From: JAGVPT01 sp049578505
GTDB taxonomy: Bacteria > Bacteroidota > Ignavibacteria > UBA10030 > UBA8401
Direction of reading: 5' to 3'
DNA: 64,000 nucleotides
Assembly: GCA_049578505.1 (NCBI GenBank)
Contig: JBAUMC010000006.1
Location: 7,885-71,884, forward strand
The notes beneath the pieces were generated by a model that saw nothing but the letters and a program-made list of their open reading frames with translations, made no database searches and was not told the origin of the DNA. Each line of letters starts with the position of its first letter. The first letter of the stretch is position 1. A program made the position numbers and the translations under genes. This document shows, one piece after another, positions 6,137 to 15,011 of the stretch.

Positions 6137-7505
6137 ACCCGATGTCGTTGTCATCGGCAGCGGCGTCAGCGGATTAACGACGTCGGTCAATCTTGCGTCG
6201 TACGGATTTTCGGTCCTCCTCGTTGAGCAAAAACAATACTGCGGCGGCAGGACGTACTCGTTTATCGACCGGGAAACTGGGGACGAAGTTGACAATGGAC
6301 AGCACCTTATGATGGGCTGCTACCACGCTACGCTGAAGTACCTCTCCACAATTAACGCTTTCTCCAAGGTCGCAATTCAACAAAAGCTCTCCGTAACATT
6401 CCGCCATGCTGAACGAGGCGCCTTCCGGTTACAATCTGCGCCGCTCCCCGCGCCATTGAACATTCTTGTCGGCCTGCTGCGGCTGAAAAGCCTCACATTC
6501 TTTCAGCGGCTATCCCTGTTGCGGGTAGGGGCTGCGCTTCTCTTCGCAAATCCCGGCACGGATAAACGGCTCAACTCCATGACGGTCGCAGAATGGCTTG
6601 ACGGGCTTCATCAACCCACAGCAAACAAAGAATATTTGTGGAATATCATTGCGATCGGAACGCTCAACGATTCCCCCAGCGTAGTCTCCGCCGCGCTCTT
6701 CGTAAGAGTTCTTCAATCGGCCTTTATGGGGGAAAAGATGGATTCATCGATGGTGATACCCAAAGAAGGCCTCAGCACTGTTCTGATAGCCGGAGCGGTC
6801 GAATATTTGAGAAGCCATGACTGTGAAGTTCGGGTCGGCAATTCGGTCGACCGTCTCGAAGTGAAAGACGGCTCCGTTGAATCCGTCCAGTTAAGTTCGG
6901 GGGAGGAAGTTTTTCCGCGTGCGGTTGTCTCGGCTGTTCCGTATTTTGATTTGCCGAAAATTTTTGGCGATGCGGCGTTCTCGGCCTTGCCGGAGCTTTC
7001 CGTTTCCGATCGATTTGTTTCGTCCCCCATAGTCACTATTCATCTCTGGTTCGACAAGAGCTTCATGGAAGAGGATTTTGTAGCGCTTCTTGATTCGCCG
7101 ATCCACTGGGTGTTTAATAAATCGAGAATCTTCAAGAAGAAAAACGGAGGCGGCGATTACCTTTCTTTAGTCATCAGCGGCGCGTCAGATTTTATCGACC
7201 GGAATAAAGATGAGATTGCACTGTTGGCCGTGTCTGAGCTGCGGCGGTTTTATCAGGCAAGCAAGGATGCGGTGCTTCTCCATTCGTTGGTGATGAAAGA
7301 GAAGCGCGCGACGTTCTCGCCGCGTGCCGGTATGGAAGCAATTCGACCAACGAACAAATCTTCGCTCAAAAATTTATTTTTAGCTGGAGATTGGACCGAT
7401 ACAAAATTGCCGGCGACGATCGAAGGGGCCGCACAAAGCGGCTATACATGCAGCGAGCTGGTCAAAGAATATTTAACGAGCCGGTCTGAAAAATATATGA
7501 GGTAG
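6114..7505 (+). CDS. hpnE: hydroxysqualene dehydroxylase HpnE
   Basis: FAD-dependent amine-oxidase/phytoene-desaturase-like enzyme, 463 residues, that reduces hydroxysqualene to squalene. The dinucleotide motif GSGVSGLTTSVNLASYGFSV lies near residues 14-33, followed by the acidic VEQ and GGRTYSF. The C-terminal FAD contact LFLAGDWTDTKLPATIEGAA is typical. It overlaps hpnD by 23 bases. No squalene-hopene cyclase lies in the window, so the end product (hopanoid or another triterpene) cannot be told from here. Confidence 0.92.
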   Translation: MRLPQGRKPDVVVIGSGVSGLTTSVNLASYGFSVLLVEQKQYCGGRTYSFIDRETGDEVDNGQHLMMGCYHATLKYLSTINAFSKVAIQQKLSVTFRHAERGAFRLQSAPLPAPLNILVGLLRLKSLTFFQRLSLLRVGAALLFANPGTDKRLNSMTVAEWLDGLHQPTANKEYLWNIIAIGTLNDSPSVVSAALFVRVLQSAFMGEKMDSSMVIPKEGLSTVLIAGAVEYLRSHDCEVRVGNSVDRLEVKDGSVESVQLSSGEEVFPRAVVSAVPYFDLPKIFGDAAFSALPELSVSDRFVSSPIVTIHLWFDKSFMEEDFVALLDSPIHWVFNKSRIFKKKNGGGDYLSLVISGASDFIDRNKDEIALLAVSELRRFYQASKDAVLLHSLVMKEKRATFSPRAGMEAIRPTNKSSLKNLFLAGDWTDTKLPATIEGAAQSGYTCSELVKEYLTSRSEKYMR

Positions 7506-7517
7506 AGGAACTCATTT

Positions 7518-7598
7518 ACCGCAAAGGACGCTATGGACGCGAGGATTATTTAGAATTTTTATCAAACTTTCTTTGTGACCTTAGCGGCCTTTGCGGTT
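7518..7598. repeat. palindromic ACCGCAAAGGACGC-type repeat
   Basis: ACCGCAAAGGACGCTATGG on the left faces GGCCTTTGCGGT on the right, with CCTTAGCGG in between, forming a long imperfect inverted repeat between the convergent hpnE and histidine-kinase genes. A related copy lies at 57596-57676. Such repeats are common between genes in this bacterial group and may serve as a bidirectional stop. Confidence 0.65.
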
Positions 7599-7603
7599 AT
7601 ACT

Positions 7604-9232
7604 TTAGAGCGGAAACAGCAAGCGGATCGTCGTTCCCTTTCCCATATCAGTTTCGATTTCGATTTTCCCCTTGTGATCGTCCATCACTTTTTTCACGATC
7701 GCCATGCCGAGCCCCGTGCCGTGCTTTTTTCCGTACGTGACGAACGGTTCGAATATTCTCCGCTTCACTTCTTCAGGCATACCCGTTCCAGTATCCTTAA
7801 AGTCGACTTTCACCATTCCGTCGGCATCCGCCGTCGTTACTGCGAGAGTTCCTCCTGTCGGCATTGCGTCCGCCGCATTGCTCGCGATATTGTAGAAGAC
7901 CCGGACGATTTTATCCTGGTCGACTTTCACTTTCCCCCTGAAATTGAGATTCTTTTCGAGCTTGATATTGCGTTTCGTTAAATCTTTTTCGATGAACGCC
8001 AGCACGCCTTCCATCACATCCCCAAATTCCGCCTCTTCGATGTTGGTTGCGCTCACACCACGGCTGAAGTCGAGAATTTCCTGTGCCATGTTGACGAACC
8101 GGTCGACCTGATGAATCATTTCGTCGGCGAGTTTTGCAGCTTCCTCGTTCCCCGATTTTTTTTTCATTACTTGCGCGTACACACGCAGCGTTCCCATCGG
8201 GTTCTTGATGTCATGGATGATTGTGCTTGCCATTCTTCCGACCGCCGAGAGCCGTTCGTTGTTGACCATTTCTTGTGCCAGCCGCGCATTCTCGATAGCG
8301 ATGGAAGCGTGGATAGAGAGGGCGTTGATGAATTCCTCATCCTGAGCGGTAAACGGCCCTCCTTTCTTATTCAACATCTGAAAGACGCCGATGATTTTGC
8401 CGTCGCGGTTCTGCATCGGCATGCAGAGCATATTGTTTGTCCGGTAACCCGATTTTTTATCTACATCCGGGTTGAAACGCGAGTCGTTGTAAGCATCGGG
8501 GATGTTGATCGTTTCTCCGGTTTTTGCAACGTATCCCGATAAGCCTTTACCGATGGGGAGGCGGATCTCGATGACCTCACTTCCCCGCAGCGCCTTAGAC
8601 CAGATTTCTGATTTCAATTCGTCCACGAGATAGAGCGTTCCGCGGTCGGCCGAGATCGATTTGATCGACGTCTCGAGAATGACGTCGAGAAGTTTGTCGA
8701 GGTCGAGAGTTGAGTTGACACTCTTTGCCGCGTCGATAAGTAAATTCAGCTTTTCAACTTGCTGCCTTGATATTTCGAGGCTCTTTTCCAGCTCTTGGAC
8801 GATGATCTCGTCTGTCGACCGGAGTCGTTTGCTGATGGCTTTCAGTATATTCAGCGTTACAACATGGTTCGATTTAATCAGGCTGTCAAAATCCTGGCCG
8901 GAGAGACCGGCAACGAGTGTGTCTTCAACAGCCGTGGTTCTCGCCGACCGGGGCTGGTCTTCTATCAGTTCCATCTCTCCAAAAAATTCTCCCTTGCCGA
9001 GAACGGCGAGCGTAGTCTCCATACCGAATTTCGTGATCTTGGAGATTTTCACTTTTCCGTCGAGAATCAGATACAGTCGTCCGCCGCGAGTATCTTCGTT
9101 GAAAATAACCATTCCGGCGCTGAACGTTTCTTCTTTCAGGGTTTTGGAAATTTTCAGAAGGTCGACATCGCTGATATATTTGAAGAGGGAATTCGAGCGA
9201 AGGGTCTCGATCGTCAGGTTAGTGTTTTCCAT
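7604..9232 (-). CDS. sensor histidine kinase with cNMP-binding and GAF domains
   Basis: Soluble 542-residue kinase. Residues 15-130 are a cyclic-nucleotide-binding-type beta-roll (GGRLYLILDGKVKISK, GKGEFFGEMELIEDQPRSARTTAVED). A coiled linker follows, then a GAF domain (about 165-320; ADRGTLYLVDE, GLSGYVAKTGE). The HisKA domain has phospho-acceptor His in ASTIIHDIKNPMGTLR. The ATPase domain shows N-box IASNAADAMP, G1 DTGTGMP and G2 GTGLGMAIVKKV. No transmembrane segment is present, so it senses internal signals. No response regulator is adjacent; the partner is unknown. Confidence 0.9.
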   Translation of the reverse strand: MENTNLTIETLRSNSLFKYISDVDLLKISKTLKEETFSAGMVIFNEDTRGGRLYLILDGKVKISKITKFGMETTLAVLGKGEFFGEMELIEDQPRSARTTAVEDTLVAGLSGQDFDSLIKSNHVVTLNILKAISKRLRSTDEIIVQELEKSLEISRQQVEKLNLLIDAAKSVNSTLDLDKLLDVILETSIKSISADRGTLYLVDELKSEIWSKALRGSEVIEIRLPIGKGLSGYVAKTGETINIPDAYNDSRFNPDVDKKSGYRTNNMLCMPMQNRDGKIIGVFQMLNKKGGPFTAQDEEFINALSIHASIAIENARLAQEMVNNERLSAVGRMASTIIHDIKNPMGTLRVYAQVMKKKSGNEEAAKLADEMIHQVDRFVNMAQEILDFSRGVSATNIEEAEFGDVMEGVLAFIEKDLTKRNIKLEKNLNFRGKVKVDQDKIVRVFYNIASNAADAMPTGGTLAVTTADADGMVKVDFKDTGTGMPEEVKRRIFEPFVTYGKKHGTGLGMAIVKKVMDDHKGKIEIETDMGKGTTIRLLFPL

Positions 9233-9403
9233 GATCGGCTTGCTATTTTCGGCGTGATGGAATGTGTCGGTAGAATTGAAATCCGAAGAAATTTACGTAT
9301 TATGACTTAGAGAGTCAAGGCAACGGCAGTGGTACGTTTTGCCTCTTCCTGAACTGCCATAAGCGTAATTTATGGTACGATAAATCAGTCCGGTGCCCGG
9401 TAT

Positions 9404-10732
9404 TTACTCGCTCTCTTTGGGCGGTGGTGAGGGTTCATTCGGCGGTTGGAAAGAGAGAATCGCGGCATGAGCTTGTTTCAAAATTTCCCGCACCTGATTG
9501 CTGTTGCGACTGCTCACTTTTGCCTTTACGATGATATTGCCGTCTTCATAAATTCGTTCTTCAATTTCGGCGAGGTCGTGGAGTGCTGAGAGCAGTTTGT
9601 GTTCGGTGTGGGCGATTGAGAAGGTCAGGTCGATCCGCGAATGGTGGATCGTTTTCAATAGCATCTCTTTCAGTCCGAGAAGGTTAATTCCCCGTTCTGC
9701 CGAAATGAACACGGACGGAACGAACTGTTTTTGCAATTCCTGCAAGTGCTCCCGGTCCTGCAACGCATCGATTTTGTTGAAGACGTAGAGCGTCGGTTTG
9801 CCGGTAACTCCCAATTCTTCGAGCGTCGCTTTTACCACGCGGATCTGGTCGTCGAACTTCGGATGGCACACGTCGATCACATGGAGGAGGATGTCTGCCT
9901 CGACGACCTCCATGAGTGTCCCCTTAAATGAAGCGACAAGATGGTGCGGCAGTTTGCGGATAAAGCCGACCGTGTCGGAAAGAAGAATCTTGGTAGAAGG
10001 AGAGAGGACGGCCGTGCGTGTCGTGGTGTCGAGCGTTGCAAAGAGGCGGTTCTCTACGAAAACATTTGAATCGGTGAGTGCATTGAGCAGCGTTGATTTG
10101 CCGGCATTCGTGTAGCCGACGAGGGAGACGTTGACGAACTCTTTTCTCCCGCTTCGCCGTGTCTCGCGCTGCCGCCCGATTTTTTCAAGTTTTTCTTCGA
10201 GGTGGGAAATGCGCTGGCGTATCATGCGCCGGTCTGTTTCGATCTGCGTTTCACCAGGACCCTTGGTTCCGATACCGCCGAACTGTTTAGACAAATGCGT
10301 CCATGCGCGCGTGAGGCGCGGAAGAAGGTATTGAAGCTGTGCAAGCTCGACCTGCGTGCGCGCTTCGTTGGTCTTTGCCCGGCTCGCGAAAATATCGAGG
10401 ATCAATCCGCTTCGGTCCAGTATTTTCCGGCTGATGCTTGTCTCAAGGTTCCGCACTTGCGCAGGAGAGAGGTCGTCATCGAAAATGACGCTTGCAATGT
10501 TATCGTCCTCGACCAGCTGTGCGATCTGCTCGACTTTTCCTTTTCCGATATAGAATGCCGGGTCGATTTTATTCCGCTCCTGCAGAATTCTGTGGACGAC
10601 GGTCGCCCCGGCGGTATCGGAAAGGAGCGAAAGTTCGTCGAGGTACTCTTCTGCTTGGCGTTTGTTGATGTTCCTCGTTACTAATCCTACGACGATGGCC
10701 CGCTCTTTCTGGTCTTTGATAAGATCGATCAT
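9404..10732 (-). CDS. hflX: ribosome-splitting GTPase HflX
   Basis: HflX rescues stalled or heat-damaged ribosomes by splitting them with GTP. The protein has 442 residues from ATG 10732; a longer in-frame start overlaps the upstream gene and adds a Gln/Asn-rich tail unlike the family. The N-terminal HflX domain includes IGKGKVEQI and DDDLSPAQVRNLE, followed by the glycine-rich KQFGGIGTKGPGETQIETDRR. GTPase motifs are GYTNAGKST (P-loop), DTVGFIRKLPHHLVASF (G3/switch II) and NKIDAL (G4). The C-terminus is Pro/Glu-rich. It starts 31 bases after the BatA-like gene and is likely in its transcript. Confidence 0.93.
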   Translation of the reverse strand: MIDLIKDQKERAIVVGLVTRNINKRQAEEYLDELSLLSDTAGATVVHRILQERNKIDPAFYIGKGKVEQIAQLVEDDNIASVIFDDDLSPAQVRNLETSISRKILDRSGLILDIFASRAKTNEARTQVELAQLQYLLPRLTRAWTHLSKQFGGIGTKGPGETQIETDRRMIRQRISHLEEKLEKIGRQRETRRSGRKEFVNVSLVGYTNAGKSTLLNALTDSNVFVENRLFATLDTTTRTAVLSPSTKILLSDTVGFIRKLPHHLVASFKGTLMEVVEADILLHVIDVCHPKFDDQIRVVKATLEELGVTGKPTLYVFNKIDALQDREHLQELQKQFVPSVFISAERGINLLGLKEMLLKTIHHSRIDLTFSIAHTEHKLLSALHDLAEIEERIYEDGNIIVKAKVSSRNSNQVREILKQAHAAILSFQPPNEPSPPPKESE

Positions 10733-10763
10733 ACAATGTTTACCGTTGGGCTGATGAGATGCA

Positions 10764-12980
10764 CTATTGCGCCATTTCTGGTTTTGGTTCGCGCGCAACC
10801 ACCATCTCAATTACTGCTGTAATAATTGCCGCGATGAGAAAATAATTCCATAGCTCTACACCAAACCTGCTCTGCAGAACAACTTTGCTCAGCGATTCGG
10901 GATTTTTCACGATCGAAACCGCCTTCTGTTCGATCCCGTATTTTTCAATCATTGCGATAACCTCGGCCGGCTTCGACCGTTCGGAAGCCGATTCAAGCGG
11001 GTCGACGTTCACAGGTATCTGCATAAGTGTGTCCCTCGCGCGGACAATGGAGTAAATGCCCGGTAGCGATGTTTTGTCGAACGAAATTCCGGGATGGGGA
11101 ACGGTGCTCGCCGGCTGGGCTGAATAGGGTTGTACCAATGTTTCTTTTCTCTCCGGGTCGAAAACTTGAAGGGTCGGAATCTGCGCCCCCTCGGAGTCAT
11201 GGGTTCGCTTGCTCACCATAGGAAGGGGAATGTCGATTCGATCTCCCACGGTCACCGAAGGGGAAGCAATCAGTGAACTTCCCCCCGATGCAGCATAGAG
11301 TATTGTTTGGTAAAGCAATGGAACGAAAATTCCCTTCAGAGGGAAATCGGACCATTCGGAAGTCCCAGCGACAGCAAATCCAAGAATGTGGGGAAAGTCT
11401 TTCTCAACTGCAGCCCGGTTGGATATTTTTTCCCACAAAAAAGGTGTCCCGTTCGAGAGGGAAATGATCGATCTGATTTCTTTTTCGGATGTAAACCGGA
11501 TGAAGGCCAATACTTTCGGCGACTCTACCTCTTTCTTTTCTTTCTCTCCTTCTGTTGCGGATTCGAACATTCCCTGAAACACGGGATGGCCGAAATCAAT
11601 TTTCTCGAATGAAAGATATGTCCCCGGCGTTTTTTGTTTTTCAACCGGCATAAGTGGCGGCAGTCCGAGTTTCGGCAGGAGGGAGGAGTTGTACTGGTCG
11701 ACGTTCAACAGATTCCCCGGGATGATGATGATTCCGCCTCCTTGCGAAGCGTACTCGTTGAGCTGGTCAGCCTGGAGCGGTGACAAGGACGCAACATTAG
11801 ATAAGAGCACCACATCCGTCCGGACCAGCGCGCCGTATGTCAGTTGCGAAGGCGAAAGCTCGGTCAATGCAAGCGCGGTCGCCCCTTCGTCTTCATTGTG
11901 AGCCGTGAGGGCCAGACGAATATATGTCGAGCTTTTCGGGTCGGATGACGATAGGAGCACGTTGACTTGCTCCGGTATGTTGATAGTGAAATAACGATCG
12001 TTGTCGCCGCTGAAAGAATCTTCTTCCAGTTTGACGCGTCCGGATAAGAAACCCGCGCGGTTCGGCGTTGCTGTAAATTCGACAAACGCCTGCTTTCCCC
12101 CGTCAATCGTTACGCTTTTTTGCATCACCCGCGCGCCATCCAGGAACAAATTGACTAGATAATTCTGCGCAATTGCGGTTCCGTAATTTCGTACGTCAGC
12201 GCGCACTGTAAACGGCTTTCCTTTTTGAAAGAGTGTCGGAGGGATCTCTACTTTTTCAATTCCGACGTTTTCAAACGGTTGGTCGGAAAGGGGAACAAAA
12301 AATAGCCTGACGTTGGACTCGAAAAGTTTTTCCGTCTGACCTGTGCCTCCCGGAGTTCGCTGATTAACAACGGTCGTCTTCTGGTTGTCGGTGACTATGT
12401 AAATTTCCTTGTTGAAATTATTTGATCGCTGGAGCAGCCGCGACGAGAGACGGAGTGCGTCTTCGACGGTGCGATGTTTATAGCTTATGTCGGTCCGTCG
12501 GATCGCATCGCGAAGTTGTTGAATATCGTGGGTTGGTTCTCCGATCGTCGCTTGTGGAAGGTCTGAGAGTCTGATGAACAGGGCATCGTCTCCTTCCTTT
12601 AACATATCAACAAGGCCGAGAGCGGATGATTGTGCTTGTTTCAAAAACGTGCCGCGTTCGTTGCGGAGGGACATGCTGTATGAATTGTCGAGGATGATGA
12701 CGATAGTGGTTTTTGCATGCGTTCCGAAACCCGCGAGCGTTCCTTTTAGCGCCGGGCGGGAAAAGGCAACGACGATGAACAGGATGATAAGCGTGCGAAG
12801 CATCAACAGCAGCCACTGCCGGATCTTCACCTTCCGCATTTTACTCTTCTGCAATTCTTTAAGGAATGTCAGCGTGCTGAATTCAATTGTACGAAGCTTT
12901 CGAATATTCAGCAGATGGAGAATAAGAGGAATGGCCGCAGCTGCAAGGCCCAAGAGCACAAAGGGATTAAGGAAGGTCAT
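10764..12980 (-). CDS. BatA-like membrane protein with VWA domain
   Basis: 738 residues. The N-terminus (FLNPFVLLGLAAAAIPLILHLLNIRK) is the BatA/PF07584 signature: a membrane helix followed by a basic stretch, with a second helix around residue 60. A von Willebrand A domain follows, with MIDAS-like DNSYSMS near residue 98. The long outer part contains Ig-like segments (FTVRADVRNYGTAIAQNYLVNL) and a glutamine-amidotransferase-like region (QGGGIIIIPGN), ending in a C-terminal membrane helix (LWNYFLIAAIITAVIEMVV). Bat proteins have been tied to aerotolerance and envelope stress; no MoxR or other Bat gene is nearby. Confidence 0.8.
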   Translation of the reverse strand: MTFLNPFVLLGLAAAAIPLILHLLNIRKLRTIEFSTLTFLKELQKSKMRKVKIRQWLLLMLRTLIILFIVVAFSRPALKGTLAGFGTHAKTTIVIILDNSYSMSLRNERGTFLKQAQSSALGLVDMLKEGDDALFIRLSDLPQATIGEPTHDIQQLRDAIRRTDISYKHRTVEDALRLSSRLLQRSNNFNKEIYIVTDNQKTTVVNQRTPGGTGQTEKLFESNVRLFFVPLSDQPFENVGIEKVEIPPTLFQKGKPFTVRADVRNYGTAIAQNYLVNLFLDGARVMQKSVTIDGGKQAFVEFTATPNRAGFLSGRVKLEEDSFSGDNDRYFTINIPEQVNVLLSSSDPKSSTYIRLALTAHNEDEGATALALTELSPSQLTYGALVRTDVVLLSNVASLSPLQADQLNEYASQGGGIIIIPGNLLNVDQYNSSLLPKLGLPPLMPVEKQKTPGTYLSFEKIDFGHPVFQGMFESATEGEKEKKEVESPKVLAFIRFTSEKEIRSIISLSNGTPFLWEKISNRAAVEKDFPHILGFAVAGTSEWSDFPLKGIFVPLLYQTILYAASGGSSLIASPSVTVGDRIDIPLPMVSKRTHDSEGAQIPTLQVFDPERKETLVQPYSAQPASTVPHPGISFDKTSLPGIYSIVRARDTLMQIPVNVDPLESASERSKPAEVIAMIEKYGIEQKAVSIVKNPESLSKVVLQSRFGVELWNYFLIAAIITAVIEMVVAREPKPEMAQ

Positions 12981-13006
12981 CGTCTCCGTTAATGATAGAA
13001 GCAGAG

Positions 13007-13089
13007 TGCCGAGAGGGGGATTCGAACCCCCAATGCCTTACGGCGCTAGCTCCTAAGGCTAGTGTGTCTGCCAATTCCACCATCTCGGC
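13007..13089 (-). tRNA. tRNA-Leu (anticodon UAG)
   Basis: Reading the minus strand: acceptor GCCGAGA (13089-13083) pairs with TCTCGGC, and the discriminator is A at 13007. The D-arm region is GGTGGAATTGGCAGACAC. The anticodon arm has loop CCTTAGGAG with anticodon TAG. A long variable arm (GCGCCGTAAGGCATT) marks a class II tRNA, and the T arm is GGGGGTTCGAATCCCCC. CCA is not encoded. Confidence 0.95.
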
Positions 13090-13146
13090 AATGAGTTTCT
13101 TCATTAAAAATAAGGAAATCTTGGGCGAATATCAATTTGTACCGGA

Positions 13147-13283
13147 GGTAGGCAGTACTACGCTTTGAGTGTTCTGAATAAAAAAAGATTTGTCATGTCC
13201 CCCTAAGGGGGACATCCAGGTTTAAATGCATGGATTCCGGCTTTCGCCGGAATGACACTGACTTTCAAAGTATACCACTACCC
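13147..13283. repeat. MITE-like repeat, copy A
   Basis: About 135 bp matching, inverted, the copy at 63836-63966. Ends are inverted repeats (AGTACTACGCTTTGAG on the left against CTTTCAAAGTATACCACTACC on the right). Two internal hairpins lie at 13195-13215 (ATGTCCCCC/GGGGGACAT) and 13234-13253 (ATTCCGGC/GCCGGAAT). A 9-bp direct repeat, CCGGAGGTA, stands at both borders (13142-13150 and 13282-13290). Confidence 0.8.
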
Positions 13284-13300
13284 GGAGGTATTGGGATCGC

Positions 13301-13405
13301 AAACCTTCCGAAAGGTTCGTTTAGATGGTGTTTCGATGTCGAGATAGTCAAAAATTCGAATAGAAAACCTTCGGAAGGTTCCTTAAGAAGGTGTCCGACA
13401 TCTCT
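13301..13405. repeat. two tandem AACCTTC-palindrome units
   Basis: AAACCTTCCGAAAGGTTCG (from 13301) and AAACCTTCGGAAGGTTCC (from 13365) each head a roughly 40-base unit that continues TTTAGATGGTGTTTCGATGTC or TTAAGAAGGTGTCCGACATC. Both units begin with a near-perfect palindrome. They lie next to the MITE-like repeat in the tRNA-Leu downstream region. Confidence 0.7.
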
Positions 13406-13414
13406 TCCGCAACG

Positions 13415-13446
13415 GCAATAAAAAAGGGACGCGATGTGCGTCCCTT
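13415..13446 (-). terminator. rho-independent terminator of the GDSL lipoprotein gene
   Basis: On the minus strand AAGGGACGC pairs with GCGTCCCTT (13438-13446 with 13424-13432) across a 5-base loop, followed by a T tract. It lies 28 bases after the stop codon at 13475. Confidence 0.85.
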
Positions 13447-13474
13447 ATTGAAATCTATATAATTTGGAATATGA

Positions 13475-14968
13475 TTAAATGCCCGATTGCCAAAGTGCGT
13501 TGAAGCTTTTCCACGCTCTATACGGAATTATCGGAACATTCTCTACCTCTGCCTTGCTCAAAGGATGTACCGTCGGAAGTCCCGGCAGGGTATTGATATT
13601 GACATACGGGACGTGCATGCCGAATTTCGCGTTCATTGTTTTAATGTATTGGTTAGCAAGGATACCGTATCCCTTGGAAGTGGGATGCACGCCGTCGAGG
13701 CTGAACAATCCTCCCGAAACGTAGTCTGTCTTAAAGGTTTCTCCGTTGACTGTCACGCCATATTGTTTCACGCTATTAAAAAAGCCGTTGAAATCCACAA
13801 CAGCTGCGTTAAATTGAGTAGCACTTGCGGAGATCGTGTTGTTAAAGTCGGAGATCGCTTGCTCGGTAGTTGCTTGTTCGGCCGAGTCGAGCACGAGCGC
13901 ATCCGGGAATGGATTCTGGGGATGGAATCCGAACGGTTTGGTCGTGTCGATACCTGCCGGCAATGAAGGATAACCATTGTCTCTATACCACTGCCCGGTA
14001 GGATACCCAAGGAGCGCGGCATATGGGCCTGCCTCCAGAGTGATCAGAGGATCAGACTGAGGATTGTTAAAGTTGGTGTATGATGAAGCCACAACCTCGC
14101 CATGTTTTTCATAAAAGAGTCCGACAATCGCGGGGTTGGATGCTTTTGCGGCTTTGATGCCCGCCGCCATCTCGGGTCCAACTGTCGTGAAGAATGGAAT
14201 AGCTTTGACGTCCGGAATATTGCCGACAAGGATTTTTGCGTTCGGCAATGCAGTGCGGAGCATACTCAGAGCTTGACCATACAACTGTTGAAACAGAGAT
14301 GAAGGAGTCGGTCCCACAGTCCCGGCAATGTTCATTGATGTTCCTCCGCTCGTTGCATACCCCAGCACATCGTTGTTGCCGAGCCAGAAAGTGACAAGAT
14401 CCGGGTTGAGGGCATGAGCCTGAGCAAGGATTGATCCTCCAAATGCGCTGTTTCGGAGTACTAAGGAGAAGAACCCATTACTACGAGGTGGATTTCCTTT
14501 CGACGCAAAATTTGTTGTATCGAGAAAATCATAGATGATAGCGCCTGGAACTCCCAGGTTATCGTACGGACGAGCGAGCGCCAAATTTTCCGGTGCGCCC
14601 GCCGCCTGGCCTGTCGGACCGATGACTGGTCCAACGAAGCTGATGAGCTGATACTGCGCAGCCTTGCCAGTCACGGGATCTGCGTTACCGGGGTCTGAGT
14701 AAAGCGGCTGTTGGAAAGTTCCAAGATTTGCGCCGGCGGCATCAAGCTGGTCAGAGATCAATTTGGGATAACTGTAAATCTGGGAGGAATGGTATAACGC
14801 GTTCGACTGGTATCCTGCAGTCAAACTATTTCCAATTGCAACGTACTTCGTCACTGTCACGCTGCCAAGGCTGGCCGACGGCCCGGAAGGGGCGGAGTCG
14901 GTGCACCCTTGTGCCACCAGAGCGCCGATGACGACCAACGCCGCAAAGATGAAGGTGTTCGCTTTCAT
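13475..14968 (-). CDS. GDSL/SGNH-family lipoprotein hydrolase
   Basis: The start at ATG 14968 is preferred over 14983 because GGAG lies 9 bases upstream and it gives a clean lipoprotein signal (MKANTFIFAALVVIGALVAQGC, lipobox VAQGC). The product has 497 residues. SGNH blocks: block I AIGNSLTAGYQS (catalytic Ser), block III FWLGNNDVLGY, and block V with Asp/His in FSLDGVHPTSKGYGILANQYI. The family acts on esters or acyl groups; the substrate is unknown. The downstream-transcribed neighbour on the same strand side is a FadL-type barrel, so lipid or fatty-acid ester handling at the outer membrane is a reasonable inference. Confidence 0.88.
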   Translation of the reverse strand: MKANTFIFAALVVIGALVAQGCTDSAPSGPSASLGSVTVTKYVAIGNSLTAGYQSNALYHSSQIYSYPKLISDQLDAAGANLGTFQQPLYSDPGNADPVTGKAAQYQLISFVGPVIGPTGQAAGAPENLALARPYDNLGVPGAIIYDFLDTTNFASKGNPPRSNGFFSLVLRNSAFGGSILAQAHALNPDLVTFWLGNNDVLGYATSGGTSMNIAGTVGPTPSSLFQQLYGQALSMLRTALPNAKILVGNIPDVKAIPFFTTVGPEMAAGIKAAKASNPAIVGLFYEKHGEVVASSYTNFNNPQSDPLITLEAGPYAALLGYPTGQWYRDNGYPSLPAGIDTTKPFGFHPQNPFPDALVLDSAEQATTEQAISDFNNTISASATQFNAAVVDFNGFFNSVKQYGVTVNGETFKTDYVSGGLFSLDGVHPTSKGYGILANQYIKTMNAKFGMHVPYVNINTLPGLPTVHPLSKAEVENVPIIPYRAWKSFNALWQSGI

Positions 14969-15011
14969 TTTTCTGTACTCCATACTAGTTGGACATTCGT
15001 AAACTTATGAA

